Assembly: GCA_035307385.1 (NCBI GenBank)
Contig: DATGID010000037.1
Coordinates: 69,979 to 133,978 of the forward strand
Length of the DNA: 64,000 bases
Reading direction: 5' to 3'
Source: DATBHW01 sp035307385
GTDB taxonomy: Bacteria > Chloroflexota > Ktedonobacteria > Ktedonobacterales > DATBGS01
Positions 16,134-26,100 of this stretch are shown here, in pieces. The translations under genes were made by a program, and so were the position numbers. The stretch's first letter is position 1, and the number at the start of each line of letters is the position of its first letter. The notes beneath the pieces were generated by a model. It made no database searches. It had not been told where the DNA came from and worked only from the letters and a program-made list of their open reading frames with translations.

Positions 16134-17417
16134 TCAGTAGACGCTGATGTCTGCGCCGTAGCTTTCCAGGCGCTGCTTGACGATGCTCAGGAAACGCGCC
16201 GCGCCTAGACCATCGTTGATGCGGTGGTCAAATGAAAGGCTGATGAACATCATCGAGCGGATGGCAATGGCGTCACCCTCGATGACGACGGGACGCTTGA
16301 CGGCTGCATCCATGCTGAGAATGCCCGCGTGCGGCTGGTTGATGATGGGCACGGAGATGATGGTGCCAAAGACGCCCGGGTTGTTGACGGTAAAGGTTGA
16401 CCCTTGCATATCTTGCAGGGTCAACTTGTTTGCGCGCGCCCGCGCGGCCAGGTCGCTGACGGCACGCGCCAGTCCAGCCAGATTCCTGGTGTCGGCGTCA
16501 TGGACGACAGGCACCATCAGCCCGGCATCAGTGGAGACGGCCACACCCATATGGATGCGTCTTTTCAGGATGATTTGATCGTTGACCCAGGAGGCGTTCA
16601 TGGTGGGCACTTCTTTGAGCGCCTCAACGGCGGCTTTCATGACAAAAGGCACGAAGGTGATGCTGTATCCTTCGCGTCGCTTGAACTGGTCTTTGGTGCG
16701 TTCAATCCAGCGGGCGATGTTGGTAACATCGACTTCGACCATGGTGGTGGCGTGCGGCGAGGTGTGCTTGCTGCGCACCATATGCTCGGCAATCGCCCGG
16801 CGAATGGGCGAGACCGAGACGATCTCTTCATCCACGCCTGGCGTATAGGGCGCGGCGGGCGCGGTGAAGGATGGTTGGCTGGGCGCTGCGGTTATGGCTG
16901 CTGGCGCTTGCTCGCGGCTCGCCAGGAACGCTACAATATCATCTTTGCGTACCCGGCCACCTTCGCCAGTTCCGCTGATGGCTTCCAGGTCGAGCTGATG
17001 CTCTGCCGCCATGCGCCGCGCCAGCGGCGAGATGCGATGACGCTGGCCGTTGACCGCTGCCTGTCGCGGCGTGGGGGCCGAAAAGGGGGCTGTGGGTTGG
17101 GAGACGCTGGCCGCGGCAGTGGCGACCGGCGCGGCGGCTGGCTCGCTGGTTCTGGCGGGCGCGGCTGGCTGAACGGCTGCCGCTTCCTCGATCTGCGCGA
17201 TTTCAGCGCCGACTTTGACGGTCTGGTCTGGCTGGACGGAGATTTTGAGCAGGCGGCCAGCAACAGGTGAGGGCATCTCCTGGGTGATTTTATCGGTGAC
17301 GATCTCCACCAATGGCTCGTCAAGTTCAATATCGTCGCCCTCTTGCTTGAGCCAGCGCCCGACGGTTCCTTCGGCCACCGACTCACCAAGCTTCGGCATG
17401 GTTACCTTCGTTGGCAT
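16134..17417 (-). CDS. Dihydrolipoamide acyltransferase (E2) of a 2-oxoacid dehydrogenase complex
   Basis: 427 residues in standard E2 order. The lipoyl domain is at 1-80, with the lipoylated Lys43 in EIVTDKITQEMP. A Pro/Ala linker follows, then the E1/E3-binding domain at about 128-168 (RISPLARRMAAEHQLDLEAISGTG, split by family consensus) and a Pro/Ala linker. The catalytic domain from about 200 ends with SLSFDHRINDGLGAARFL, which holds the active-site His and Asp. E2 transfers acyl groups from E1 to CoA. Branched-chain, pyruvate or 2-oxoglutarate specificity cannot be told. It is 74 bases downstream of the crotonase gene on the same strand. No E1 or E3 gene is nearby. Confidence 0.92.
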   Translation of the reverse strand: MPTKVTMPKLGESVAEGTVGRWLKQEGDDIELDEPLVEIVTDKITQEMPSPVAGRLLKISVQPDQTVKVGAEIAQIEEAAAVQPAAPARTSEPAAAPVATAAASVSQPTAPFSAPTPRQAAVNGQRHRISPLARRMAAEHQLDLEAISGTGEGGRVRKDDIVAFLASREQAPAAITAAPSQPSFTAPAAPYTPGVDEEIVSVSPIRRAIAEHMVRSKHTSPHATTMVEVDVTNIARWIERTKDQFKRREGYSITFVPFVMKAAVEALKEVPTMNASWVNDQIILKRRIHMGVAVSTDAGLMVPVVHDADTRNLAGLARAVSDLAARARANKLTLQDMQGSTFTVNNPGVFGTIISVPIINQPHAGILSMDAAVKRPVVIEGDAIAIRSMMFISLSFDHRINDGLGAARFLSIVKQRLESYGADISVY

Positions 17418-17491
17418 TGCATCACTCCTTTGTGTTTGAGACGACTCTCATGCTAGCATGTGCGGGCGGCGGCTGTCAAGAAACAGCCGAG

Positions 17492-18298
17492 CTAATTTCC
17501 CTGGAACTGCGGTTTGCGCTTTTGCAGGAAAGCCATCATACCCTCGCGTACATCTTCGGTGGTGAAGCACATCTTGATGCTGGTCAGTTCCAGTTGCAGC
17601 ATGGTGCGCAGGTCGAGGTCTGGACTTTGCGCCAGCAGGCGCTTGGCAAGCGTCTGGGCAATAGGTGGACCACTGGCAAGCTCGGCGGCGTAGCTGGCGA
17701 CGGCTTCTTGAAAGCTCTCTGAGGGAAGAACGCGGCTGACCAGGCCAATGCGCTCCGCTTCATTCGCATCGATGTCGCGGGCGGTCAGAATCAACTCGGC
17801 GGCGCGCGATGCGCCTACCAGGCGCGGCAGGAAATAGGCCATACCTCCATCGGGGACCAATCCACGTCGCAAATAGCCGGTGGTGATGCGTGTCCCCGCC
17901 GCCATCAGGCGAATATCGGCGGCCAGCGCCAGCGAAAGACCCGCGCCCGCTGCCGCGCCGTTGATCGCCGCGATGATGAGTTTATCGCAGGTGGTCAGTG
18001 TAAGCGCCTGGCGACCAATCCAGCCGAGCGCATCCAGTTTCGTGTGACGATCTTGCCCATCCAGCGGTGCTGAGCCGCCGCCATCGGTCAGGTCCAGCCC
18101 GGCGCAGAAGCCGCGCCCGGCTCCGGTCAGCACAATGACCCGCACATCGTCATCGGAGGAGGCTTCGGCAACGGCGGCCTGAATGGATTCAGCCAGCGCG
18201 GTATTCAAGGCGTTCAGCCGATCAGGCCGGTTGAGGGTGATCGTGCGAACTCCCTGTGTCGTCTGGACCAGCAGTTCCTGATTCTGCGCGATGCTCAT
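17492..18298 (-). CDS. Enoyl-CoA hydratase/isomerase (crotonase) family protein
   Basis: 268 residues. Crotonase signatures: ITLNRPDRLNAL, oxyanion-hole segment GRGFCAGLDLTDGG, then INGAAAGAGLSLALAADIR and RRGLVPDGGMAYFLPRLVG. The two glutamates of classical hydratases are not both kept: the first is Ala in NGAAAGAG and the second region has Asp in LVPDGG. This fits PaaG-like isomerases better than hydratases. Acts on acyl-CoA in the cytoplasm. Upstream of the E2 gene on the same strand, so both may belong to acyl-CoA metabolism. Confidence 0.88.
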   Translation of the reverse strand: MSIAQNQELLVQTTQGVRTITLNRPDRLNALNTALAESIQAAVAEASSDDDVRVIVLTGAGRGFCAGLDLTDGGGSAPLDGQDRHTKLDALGWIGRQALTLTTCDKLIIAAINGAAAGAGLSLALAADIRLMAAGTRITTGYLRRGLVPDGGMAYFLPRLVGASRAAELILTARDIDANEAERIGLVSRVLPSESFQEAVASYAAELASGPPIAQTLAKRLLAQSPDLDLRTMLQLELTSIKMCFTTEDVREGMMAFLQKRKPQFQGN

Positions 18299-18414
18299 GG
18301 CGGGCGATGCTCCTTCTCTTCACGAAGCGTGCCGTTTGGGCGACCGGGCCTTGATGCCTGGTGTGATTTGCGCTGAGCGGTGGCACGCAAGCTGATATAG
18401 CGATCTCTGAATTA

Positions 18415-18443
18415 AGCATAACGGAAAGGGATACAGAGCGCAA
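18415..18443 (-). promoter_or_regulatory. Candidate promoter of the crotonase/E2 unit
   Basis: Minus strand: TTGCGC (18443-18438), a 17-base spacer and TATGCT (18420-18415). The -10 matches the tRNA-Arg promoter -10. Confidence 0.4.
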
Positions 18444-18483
18444 GCATGAGGCAGCGTACAGAGCGAGCAGCGAGGAGGGCGCT

Positions 18484-19530
18484 ATGCTGACCTATATCGT
18501 CCGGCGGCTGCTCATCGCTATTCCCGTGTTTCTGGGGATTACGGTGCTGCTGTATGTTCTGGTGAGCATCACCCCCGCTGGCGGTCCGCTGGCGGCCTAT
18601 CTTGGCCCCGGCAAACATATTTCCGCGCAGCAGTTGGCGGTGCTGCGCGCGAAGTTTGGGCTTGACCAGCCCATCCCGGTGCGCTATGTGAAGTGGCTTG
18701 GCGCGCTGGTGCGCGGCGATCTGGGCTATTCCACGCAGACGGGTGCGCCAGTCCTCCAGGAGATCGAAAACCGGCTTCCGGCGACGATCTTGCTGATTGG
18801 GACTGCGTTTCTGGTGCAAGAGTTGATCGCCATTCCGCTAGGTGTCTTCTCGGCCTTGCGCCGTTATTCCCTCTTTGACCAGGTGTTTACGGTTCTCAAC
18901 TATATGCTCTACTCCTTGCCAACCTTCTGGTATGGCTTGATGCTGATTATTCTTTTTGGTGTGGTCATCAGGGTGCCCGATCCGGACAACCCAGGCTACA
19001 CCAGAGGTTTGCTGCCGTTCTCCGGCATGGTGAACTTACGCGAATCACCGCCGTTTGGCACTGCTGATTATGGAGCGTACTTTGCGGCGCATCCCTTCAC
19101 GGCACTGGGCGATCTGGCTGCGCATCTGGCGCTGCCGGTGCTGGTGCTGGCGACAGTAGGTGTCGCCGCTGATAGCCGCTTTATGCGCGCCAGCATGCTG
19201 GATGTCATCAACATGGACTATATCCGCACGGCGCGCGCCAAGGGCTTGCCGGAACGGGTAGTCATCTGGAAGCATGCCATGTGTAATGCCATTTTGCCGG
19301 TCATCACCAATATTGGCCTGCAACTGCCGATCTTGCTGGGTGGGGCGATTGTGACCGAGCAGATTTTCTCCTGGCCGGGCATGGGGTCGTTCTACGTGCA
19401 GGCGGCCAGCGCTGGCGATTATCCGGTGGTCGTGGCCTATACCAGCCTGCTCGCGGCGGCGACCATCCTTGCCAACCTGCTGACCGACCTGTCGTATGCG
19501 TTTGTGGACCCACGCATCCGTTATAGCTGA
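18484..19530 (+). CDS. ABC transporter permease, DppB/OppB type
   Basis: 348 residues with six transmembrane helices. The N-terminus MLTYIVRRLLIAIPVFLGIT is typical of DppB/OppB permeases. The binding-protein-dependent signature is TARAKGLPERVVIWKHAMCNAILPVI, followed by LGGAIVTEQIFSWPGMG. It forms a heterodimer with the next gene product for peptide or glycoside import. AGGAGGGCGCT precedes the ATG. No substrate-binding protein or ATPase (DppA, D, F) is in the window. Confidence 0.93.
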   Translation: MLTYIVRRLLIAIPVFLGITVLLYVLVSITPAGGPLAAYLGPGKHISAQQLAVLRAKFGLDQPIPVRYVKWLGALVRGDLGYSTQTGAPVLQEIENRLPATILLIGTAFLVQELIAIPLGVFSALRRYSLFDQVFTVLNYMLYSLPTFWYGLMLIILFGVVIRVPDPDNPGYTRGLLPFSGMVNLRESPPFGTADYGAYFAAHPFTALGDLAAHLALPVLVLATVGVAADSRFMRASMLDVINMDYIRTARAKGLPERVVIWKHAMCNAILPVITNIGLQLPILLGGAIVTEQIFSWPGMGSFYVQAASAGDYPVVVAYTSLLAAATILANLLTDLSYAFVDPRIRYS

Positions 19531-19559
19531 CGTGCCCGGTTGCCACTCGGGAGGAAGCA

Positions 19560-20648
19560 ATGCCCGATACCCAGAGTCCCGCTCCAGAAACAGATGCTCC
19601 TATTATCCCTGGTGTCCCTGGCACGGGTGCGGGCGGCGTTGGTGGCCCGCTTGGCGCCAGCGCCACTGAGCGTGATCTGGCGTCTGGAATCGTCGAGCCA
19701 GGACTGCGCCTCGAGTACCAGGATGAAGGTGCAGCCGTCCAGCACCTGTCGCAGATGAAGCTGGTCTGGAGCCGGTTTCGCCGCCACCGCCTCGCGCTCG
19801 TCGGCACGGTTATCCTGAGTGTGATCGTTTTTCTGGCGGTGTTTGCGCCTTTTCTGACGCATACCGCGCCGGATACGGCGCACCTGGAGTGGGTTGATTT
19901 CCAGACCGGCGCCACTGGCCCAACGCTGGCGAACTTTCCTGATCGCATCATGGGGGTCGATACGATTGGGCACAGCGTCTGGTCTGGAGTCATTTATGGG
20001 GCGCGTGTCTCGCTGCTGATTGGGGTTGTCGCCTCGCTGCTGACGGTGGTGATTGGCACGATGCTAGGCGCGATCAGCGGCTATTTTGGTGGCGCCGTGG
20101 ATTTGCTGCTTCAGCGCCTGACGGATATGGTGTTGTCGATTCCGTTCTTGCCCCTGATGATTGCGCTTTCGGCGATTGTGCTCCATAATCCGGCGCTGCA
20201 TCAAAATGTCGGCTTCATCGTGACGTTTGTCATTCTGGCATTTACTGGGCTTGGTTGGCCGGGTGTCACGCGCATAGTGCGCACCTATTACTTGACCCTG
20301 CGCGAGCAGCAATTTGTTGAGGCTGCCAGAGCGTTGGGAACAAGTGATCTGCACATCATATTCCGCCACATTCTCCCGAACGCGCTCAGCCCAATCATGG
20401 TGCTGTTCACGTTGTATGCCGCGTCCTTTATGACGCTGGAGGCGACGCTGGATTTCCTGGGGCTGGGGATCGCGTTCCCGCCCACGCCAACCTGGGGCAA
20501 TATGCTGACCAACGCCCAGGATGAATTGCTCATCGGCCATTGGTGGTGGGCCACGTTTCCTGGTCTGTTGCTGCTGCTGACGGTGCTGGCGATCAACTGG
20601 ATTGGCGATGGCCTGCGTGACGCGCTGGATGTGCGCGATCAGGGGTAA
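19560..20648 (+). CDS. ABC transporter permease, DppC/OppC type
   Basis: 362 residues. An unusually long Pro/Gly-rich N-terminus of about 60 residues precedes the DppC domain: RFRRHRLALVGTVILSVIV, then GVDTIGHSVWSGVIYGARVSL and the EAA-type loop EAARALGTSDLHIIFRHILPN. The C-terminus (ALDVRDQG) is complete. It starts 29 bases after the DppB-type gene and is the last gene of this two-gene unit before the tRNA. Confidence 0.93.
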   Translation: MPDTQSPAPETDAPIIPGVPGTGAGGVGGPLGASATERDLASGIVEPGLRLEYQDEGAAVQHLSQMKLVWSRFRRHRLALVGTVILSVIVFLAVFAPFLTHTAPDTAHLEWVDFQTGATGPTLANFPDRIMGVDTIGHSVWSGVIYGARVSLLIGVVASLLTVVIGTMLGAISGYFGGAVDLLLQRLTDMVLSIPFLPLMIALSAIVLHNPALHQNVGFIVTFVILAFTGLGWPGVTRIVRTYYLTLREQQFVEAARALGTSDLHIIFRHILPNALSPIMVLFTLYAASFMTLEATLDFLGLGIAFPPTPTWGNMLTNAQDELLIGHWWWATFPGLLLLLTVLAINWIGDGLRDALDVRDQG

Positions 20649-20712
20649 GATGTTGTCGCTTCTCTTGCTCCACAAAAGTTGAGGGCTTGCAAAAAAGCCG
20701 TCGGTGAAACGC

Positions 20713-20741
20713 TTGACATTCCCGCGCCAGTGCGGTATGCT
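20713..20741 (+). promoter_or_regulatory. Promoter of tRNA-Arg
   Basis: Consensus TTGACA (20713-20718), a 17-base spacer and TATGCT (20736-20741). A start near 20748 is about 28 bases before the mature tRNA. Confidence 0.75.
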
Positions 20742-20775
20742 TATTAGGCGAGAAATATGGGTGCTCTCGCTGCCT

Positions 20776-20848
20776 GTGCCCGTAGCTCAGTGGATAGAGC
20801 GTTGGCCTGCGGAGCCAAAGGCCGCTGGTTCGAATCCAGTCGGGCACG
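20776..20848 (+). tRNA. tRNA-Arg (anticodon GCG)
   Basis: A full cloverleaf can be drawn by eye: acceptor GTGCCCG/CGGGCAC, D stem GCTC/GAGC, anticodon stem TTGGC/GCCAA with loop CTGCGGA (anticodon GCG, reads CGC), T stem GCTGG/CCAGT (one G-T pair) with loop TTCGAAT. The discriminator is G; CCA is not encoded. It lies between its own promoter and terminator and next to a serine recombinase gene. Confidence 0.95.
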
Positions 20849-20853
20849 CCGTC

Positions 20854-20891
20854 GCCTACAAAATGGGTAATTCCATTCTGTAGGCTTTTTT
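20854..20891 (+). terminator. Intrinsic terminator of tRNA-Arg
   Basis: GCCTACAAAATGG (20854-20866) pairs with CCATTCTGTAGGC (20873-20885) with one mismatch, followed by six T residues. Confidence 0.88.
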
Positions 20892-20896
20892 GTTTC

Positions 20897-22447
20897 TTAA
20901 CTTTGGTTGTGTCGCTGCCATTGTGTAGTAAACAGCATTCCAGGAGTTTCTTGACGCCCTACCACTCCCCTCGCTAGGCGTAAAACTGGTAACCAGACTA
21001 AGCGTGGCTTGATCGCCGCTATCATCTTGTGTTCCAAATCATAATATAGGCCCCCAGCTTCCAGGAGCAAGGTCACCATCTCACGCCGTTCTTCTGGCGT
21101 GGCGAACTCCCACAAGGCTGCTATCCCTGGCAAGCGTTCACCAGCCTCCAAGATAGCCTCCAAACTCAGCCCGTCTTGGGTGGAGAGACTAAGCCGCCCT
21201 AACGCCAGCTCTACGGCGGCAACCTCTGCCCGCATTTCTTCATCATCTATAAACCCTTCGCGATGTTGCTTCAATATACGTGTGCGTTTGAGTCGTAGCC
21301 GTTCTCGCTCACGTGCAATATCAACACGCTCGACTCCAGCCAGTTCCATCACGGTCACTACCCGACGGCGTACCTCTTCCCTCCAAGAATCAGCTAGATT
21401 GAGGGCGGCAAGCCATTCTCCAAACTGGCGCTGTACTAAATCCACACGTACCGTCAGGTATCCGCCTGCTGGACAAGGAAGCTTGCGCAGTTTGGCAACA
21501 TCCTTGTAGTACCAATACTGCCCAATCTTCCCTACACCACGTAAGGTCAGCCCACAGTGGATGTCAACAATATAGCCAGCGAATTCATAGAAATGTCTGG
21601 CTTGTTCGGCCCGATGCGGTGCAGAATAATTTAACCGAGTAAGCTCACGTATCTTCTGCCATTCGTCCATCGTGAAAGCCGCTGAGTGCGGTCCCCGATG
21701 CCGCTGACCGTGATAGAGGACCGTTCCCCGGTCATCATCAGGAGCAAAAGCGGCGTAGAACTCATTGCGCAAGATGAGATTGATCGTGTCCTTGGTAAAG
21801 AGTCGTGCTTTATTCTGTTTCCCTCCGGTTCGATAGCCAGCCGCATTGATCTGCTCAGCGATCCGCTCAGCTCCTAGCCCCTGCATCCGTAGCTCGCCCA
21901 TCAGCCGCAATCCTGGAAATGTGTCTGGATCGTGCTCCGGAGATAATTTCGGACCGGTCGCCCGATAGCCAAAGGGAATGTCACCGTTGTACAGTCCCTG
22001 GGCTGCTCGTTCGGATTTGCCCTTGCTGATATGTTTGGCGATCATATCAGAGAAATAGGCGGCAAAAGCGGCCAGGATGGTCAGTTGCAGCTTGCCCTCT
22101 GGTGTCGAGTAATCAATATGTTCGGTGAGGGAAACAAACGCGCAGTGCTTTTCAACCAGGATGCGGAAGGTCTGAAGAGTGACCATCACGTTGCGCGACC
22201 AGCGATCCAGGGTATGGACAATGATCATCTGCACCCGTCCCACTTCCACTTCCTCTAAGAGGCGCCGGAAGGCAGGACGTTTGGCAATCTGTTCTCCACG
22301 AGCTGAAAGCTCATCATCTTCAAAGAAGATCGGTTCCGATAGACCTCGCCGCTGGCATTCTTCCCGAATTGCGCGCTTTTGTGCATCGATGCTGAAGTTG
22401 TCTTTCTGCATGTGGCTTGAGCGGCGTACGTAGCCAGCAACTACCAT
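20897..22447 (-). CDS. Large serine recombinase
   Basis: 516 residues from ATG 22447 (MVVAGYVRRSSHMQK); the frame can start 20 codons earlier at 22507. The resolvase catalytic domain (about 1-145) has the nucleophile in YVRRSS, RGEQIAKRPAFRRLL and TLDRWSRN. The recombinase domain follows (IPFGYRATG, ERIAEQINAAGYRT, LILRNEFYAA). The zinc-ribbon region (about 300-340) is degraded: CGLTLRGVG and LPCPAGG keep single cysteines instead of CxxC pairs. A coiled-coil (ERERLRLKRTRILKQHREG) comes after. Such proteins integrate and excise phages or conjugative elements. It ends 6 bases from the tRNA-Arg terminator, a typical integrase position in a tRNA-targeted island. Confidence 0.9.
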   Translation of the reverse strand: MVVAGYVRRSSHMQKDNFSIDAQKRAIREECQRRGLSEPIFFEDDELSARGEQIAKRPAFRRLLEEVEVGRVQMIIVHTLDRWSRNVMVTLQTFRILVEKHCAFVSLTEHIDYSTPEGKLQLTILAAFAAYFSDMIAKHISKGKSERAAQGLYNGDIPFGYRATGPKLSPEHDPDTFPGLRLMGELRMQGLGAERIAEQINAAGYRTGGKQNKARLFTKDTINLILRNEFYAAFAPDDDRGTVLYHGQRHRGPHSAAFTMDEWQKIRELTRLNYSAPHRAEQARHFYEFAGYIVDIHCGLTLRGVGKIGQYWYYKDVAKLRKLPCPAGGYLTVRVDLVQRQFGEWLAALNLADSWREEVRRRVVTVMELAGVERVDIARERERLRLKRTRILKQHREGFIDDEEMRAEVAAVELALGRLSLSTQDGLSLEAILEAGERLPGIAALWEFATPEERREMVTLLLEAGGLYYDLEHKMIAAIKPRLVWLPVLRLARGVVGRQETPGMLFTTQWQRHNQS

Positions 22448-22459
22448 AGCTAGTTGAGG

Positions 22460-22538
22460 ATGCTGGCCGCAAGTATTCAGCGGTCGCTTCCATGATATCT
22501 TGATCATCCTGGACCACCAGGATGCCTATCGCTGCCAT
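22460..22538 (-). pseudogene. Response-regulator N-terminal remnant
   Basis: From an ATG at 22538 the minus strand reads MAAIGILVVQDDQDIMEATA then EYLR, like the first strand and acidic pocket of a receiver domain. It then loses similarity where the recombinase 5' region begins. AGGAGG lies about 13 bases upstream. Upstream in the same frame, LTGGFRQR also resembles an ABC signature loop, so the identity is uncertain. It may mark one edge of the recombinase-bearing insertion. Confidence 0.4.
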
Positions 22539-23114
22539 TCGCTGACGAAACCCTCCTGTCAACTGGTGTTGGTGTCCATATGGTTGTTTTGGATTGTAAC
22601 ACAGGACCAAGCTGCTTGGCTTGTTTGTTCACCTGCTACCAAGCAATAGACCGGAGTGCCCACAGACGCTCAAGCAGAGGAATGGCGAATATGATACCGG
22701 CAAATGAAACCACCGCTCTGGATTACTTGGACGATCGCGCCATCAGGTTCGAGCATCTGGCAAACGAAGATAGACGGGCAGATCCAGGTGGCCAGGATGA
22801 TCGCGAGCAAGCGCCGCTAAAAGCTCTGTTGTCATCCATTCGATGCCCTGAGTATTGGTCAGCACGTAACCAGCTCCAATGCGGCTATGTGTTCGAGACA
22901 CTGAAGTCAGTTTTGCGAGACGATCTAAAGCGTGCACCTCAAGGCTGCAAGCTGCTGACGCCAAGCCTCGCAGAGGCTCCCTACCCAGGCGGGCGCGGCG
23001 TTCTTTCTGGCCCCGGATGGGATTGTGGGCTGGAGGCTCTCTAGAGGCGCGCCTAAAGCGCACCTGTCGAAAAGTCTTGCGTATGACGCTTGGGCATCCG
23101 CCGAGCCGCTTTCC
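22539..23114. other. Region without an assignable gene
   Basis: 576 bases with open frames on both strands (154 codons plus, 107 codons minus) but no recognisable domain, no good ribosome site and no promoter. It is probably remnant DNA between the recombinase and the FtsX permease. Confidence 0.4.
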
Positions 23115-26100
23115 CTAATCGGCATTGAGCCGCAGCGTCTGCCCAAGCGAGGGTCGCGAGACGACCCGTGCCATCAGCCCAATGGCCAACGCGCAGATGA
23201 CCACCAGCGCCGCAAAGACTACCAGGAGCAGACTGGGAACCACGATCTGGGTCGGCAACAGCTGCTGAAGGTTGTAGAACGAGCCGCTGGTGGTGGTACT
23301 CGCCTCATTCGGCGCCCCGGTAAAGACGAGCGCTGGTACCATCGTCCCGGCGAGGACCGCGCCAAACGCTGCCCCCAGAACGATAGCCGTTGCGTACACA
23401 ACACCTTGCTCCCACGTCAACATACTGGCGAGCTGGCCTGGCGTAGTGCCTAACGCGCGGAGGACCGCAAAATTCGTCAGGCGGGTGCGCGCACTGAGCC
23501 AGGACGCGAGCAAGTCGCCTACGAGCGCCAGCAGCAGCGTCGCGGCTGTTCCCAGAATCAAAACATCCAGCAGCGCCAGATAGAGCGGGTCTTGCTCCAG
23601 GGTGTGCAGGTTGGCCCGCCGATCAAGGAGGGGATTGAGCGCCAGCGGGCCACTGGTCAATGCGGCACGTATCTTCGTCAGCACTGCCGGGTCATCGCTG
23701 GTCCGCAGCCAGACAGTATTCACCGGGAGCCTCGCTGTCCCCAGGTTGAGCGGGAAGACAGACGCCAGGCTTGGATAATCGATCAGCACGCCTCCAGGCA
23801 CCGTCGTGTCGCTGCTACTCCCGGTATCCAGGCTATCTGCCACGCCAGGCAAGTGGGTGGCCTCTGCCACTGCGCGGAACGAAACCTCGCTGCCATTGAC
23901 TCCGAGCAGAAAGTCCATCCCCATATGGAGATGAAACCGTTGCCACGTCAGTTGATCCACCACTGCCGGAATGGTCCCACTTCCGATGGCGGACGAGCGC
24001 CCGGCGATCAAGGGCTGCAGCAGCGCTGACACCGGCTGGCTGGAGTCCTGATCGGTCCAGATGGCGGTCTGCGCGTAGGTGGCAGCGTCGACGGCCTGAA
24101 TCGACACTGTATACTGCCCGGAGGTATCTGAGCCATTGGTCACATAGCCCAGCGTCGCCGAGGTGACGCCTGGAATGGCCCGATAGGCAGCCGTCTGTTT
24201 TGCCAGCGAGAACGCATCACCTGCTTGCACAGGTATGCCGCTGAAGTCCGCGCCCACCTCATAGGCGGCAACCGCTTGCAGGTGCTGGGTCTCTGAGGTC
24301 ATGAAGATGAGGGCAAAGCTGGCAAAGCCGCTGGAGAGCGCTAGCAGCAAGATCATCTGCACCGCCAGGCGTGGCGCGCGGGCGATCTGTGCCACCGCCA
24401 GCATGGGGGCTGCCGCAGGACGTCGGCTCGTGATTCGGACAATGCTCTCCAAGAGGCGTGGGAAGAAGCGCAGAAAGAGCAGCAGCCCGGCAATTACCAG
24501 AAAGGTGGGTGCCACCAGCGCCAGCGGATTGGCAACCACTACCGCCGTCTGGGTATCCGACTCAGCAGTGTTCACGTAGAGCGAGAAGAGAAACCCGGTG
24601 AGCGCGATGATCACCGCAATCACATCGAGGTATAGGCGCTGCCAGAACGGTTGACGGGTTGAGCGTGTCGCTTCCCGCCGCATCTCCAGCACATTGCGGC
24701 TGGTCGATCTCCAGATGGAGAGCAACATCGCACCCACCACGCACACTGCCGCCACCAGTGTGTAGGCTCCCACTGGAAGTGCGCTCATCAGCGGATGCTG
24801 CGCGAGGACATTCTGCGCCTGCTGATCGGCGGGGCTGAGGGTCCCTTTGACCAGCAAGCTGGCCGTCAGCAGCGCCAACCACGGTCCCACCAGGACGGAC
24901 AGCCCCGCGAGGGCGACACCTTGCGCGGCAAACACCCCAAAGATGTGGCGATGGCTGGCTCCGCGACTGCGCAGCAGCGCAATGACCTCAGCCTGGCGCT
25001 CCACCAGCAGGCTCGCCATCATGCTCACGAAGAAGAGGATCAGCCCCCCTACTTGCAGCAGCAGCAGTGTCACTGGAATGGTGACCACCGAGAGACGGGA
25101 CTGAAACTGGTCCAATAAGCCCGTCCCTGGCCAGTTCCCCAGGACAGCGCCAGAAAACTGGATGTTAGCCACGTCGCCGTCGGTTGGGCTGGCGTCAAGT
25201 TGGGCCTGCGTCGCCTGGATGCGCCCAATGAGATCATCCAACTGAGGAGTCCCAATCGCTGAGACATTCAGATGATAGTGCCAGTACAGCAGGGGTCCTG
25301 CATAGTCGATGAAAGGAGTCCCAGCTCGCACGACACCAGTGGCGCTCAGCTGCTGCATCTGATACAGAAATCCATCCGTAGCCATAAGCGCTGAAAAAGC
25401 AGAAGGCGCCTTTCCTTGCGCTCCTGTTGGATCAAGTTGTTGACCGTCCCAAAACGCATCGCTCTGGTTGGGGACGATGATACCCGCTATTTGCAACGGC
25501 ATCTCTACGCGCAATTGCTCGCCTTCTGGGGTGACGGGGTTGACAAAAAAGAGGTCCACCGTGACCTGCGCCCCCACATCGACGTGGAGATAGGTAGCCG
25601 TCTGCTGGGTGATGGCAATCTGTAAGATGGGACTCTGCGCCTGGGGCAGCCGCCCGCGCACCAGTTGGAGGTGCTGTGTCGCCTCCTGTATTGGCGCTCC
25701 ATAGACTGAGAGTTCAGCGCTTCTATCTACGCTTGGGGCCGCAATATTGAGCTGCGACAGGTGGATAAAGAGGTCGCTCCTGGGCTGAAGATACGCGCCG
25801 AGCTGCTGCTGCATGACGGCATTCAACTCTTGATAGTCCCGATCCACTGTGTCAGGATAGACGACATGCCCATACCCCTGGATGGTGAGTTCCGCGCTCT
25901 GCGGCGTGGCGTTGAGCGTCCCACGCAGCCCGGCGGTCAGAGCGATCTCGGAATAGAGCGGCACCGTGCAGACCACCGTCACGGCGGCGAGCATGCCAAT
26001 CCCGGTCAGGACCAGCAGACCCCAGGTGCGCCGGATGCGCCAGCGGGCGAGGATCATCATAGAAGCAAACGCTGATTGGGTGCGGGAACGGGCGGGCGTA

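Noticed and set aside
20593..20847. Open frame antisense to tRNA-Arg
   Set aside because: It contains the WIRTSGLWLRRPTLYPLSYG-like string always made by reading a tRNA backwards; it is not a gene.
22580..23044. 154-codon plus frame next to the recombinase
   Set aside because: No domain, no ribosome site, and comparable frames exist on the other strand.
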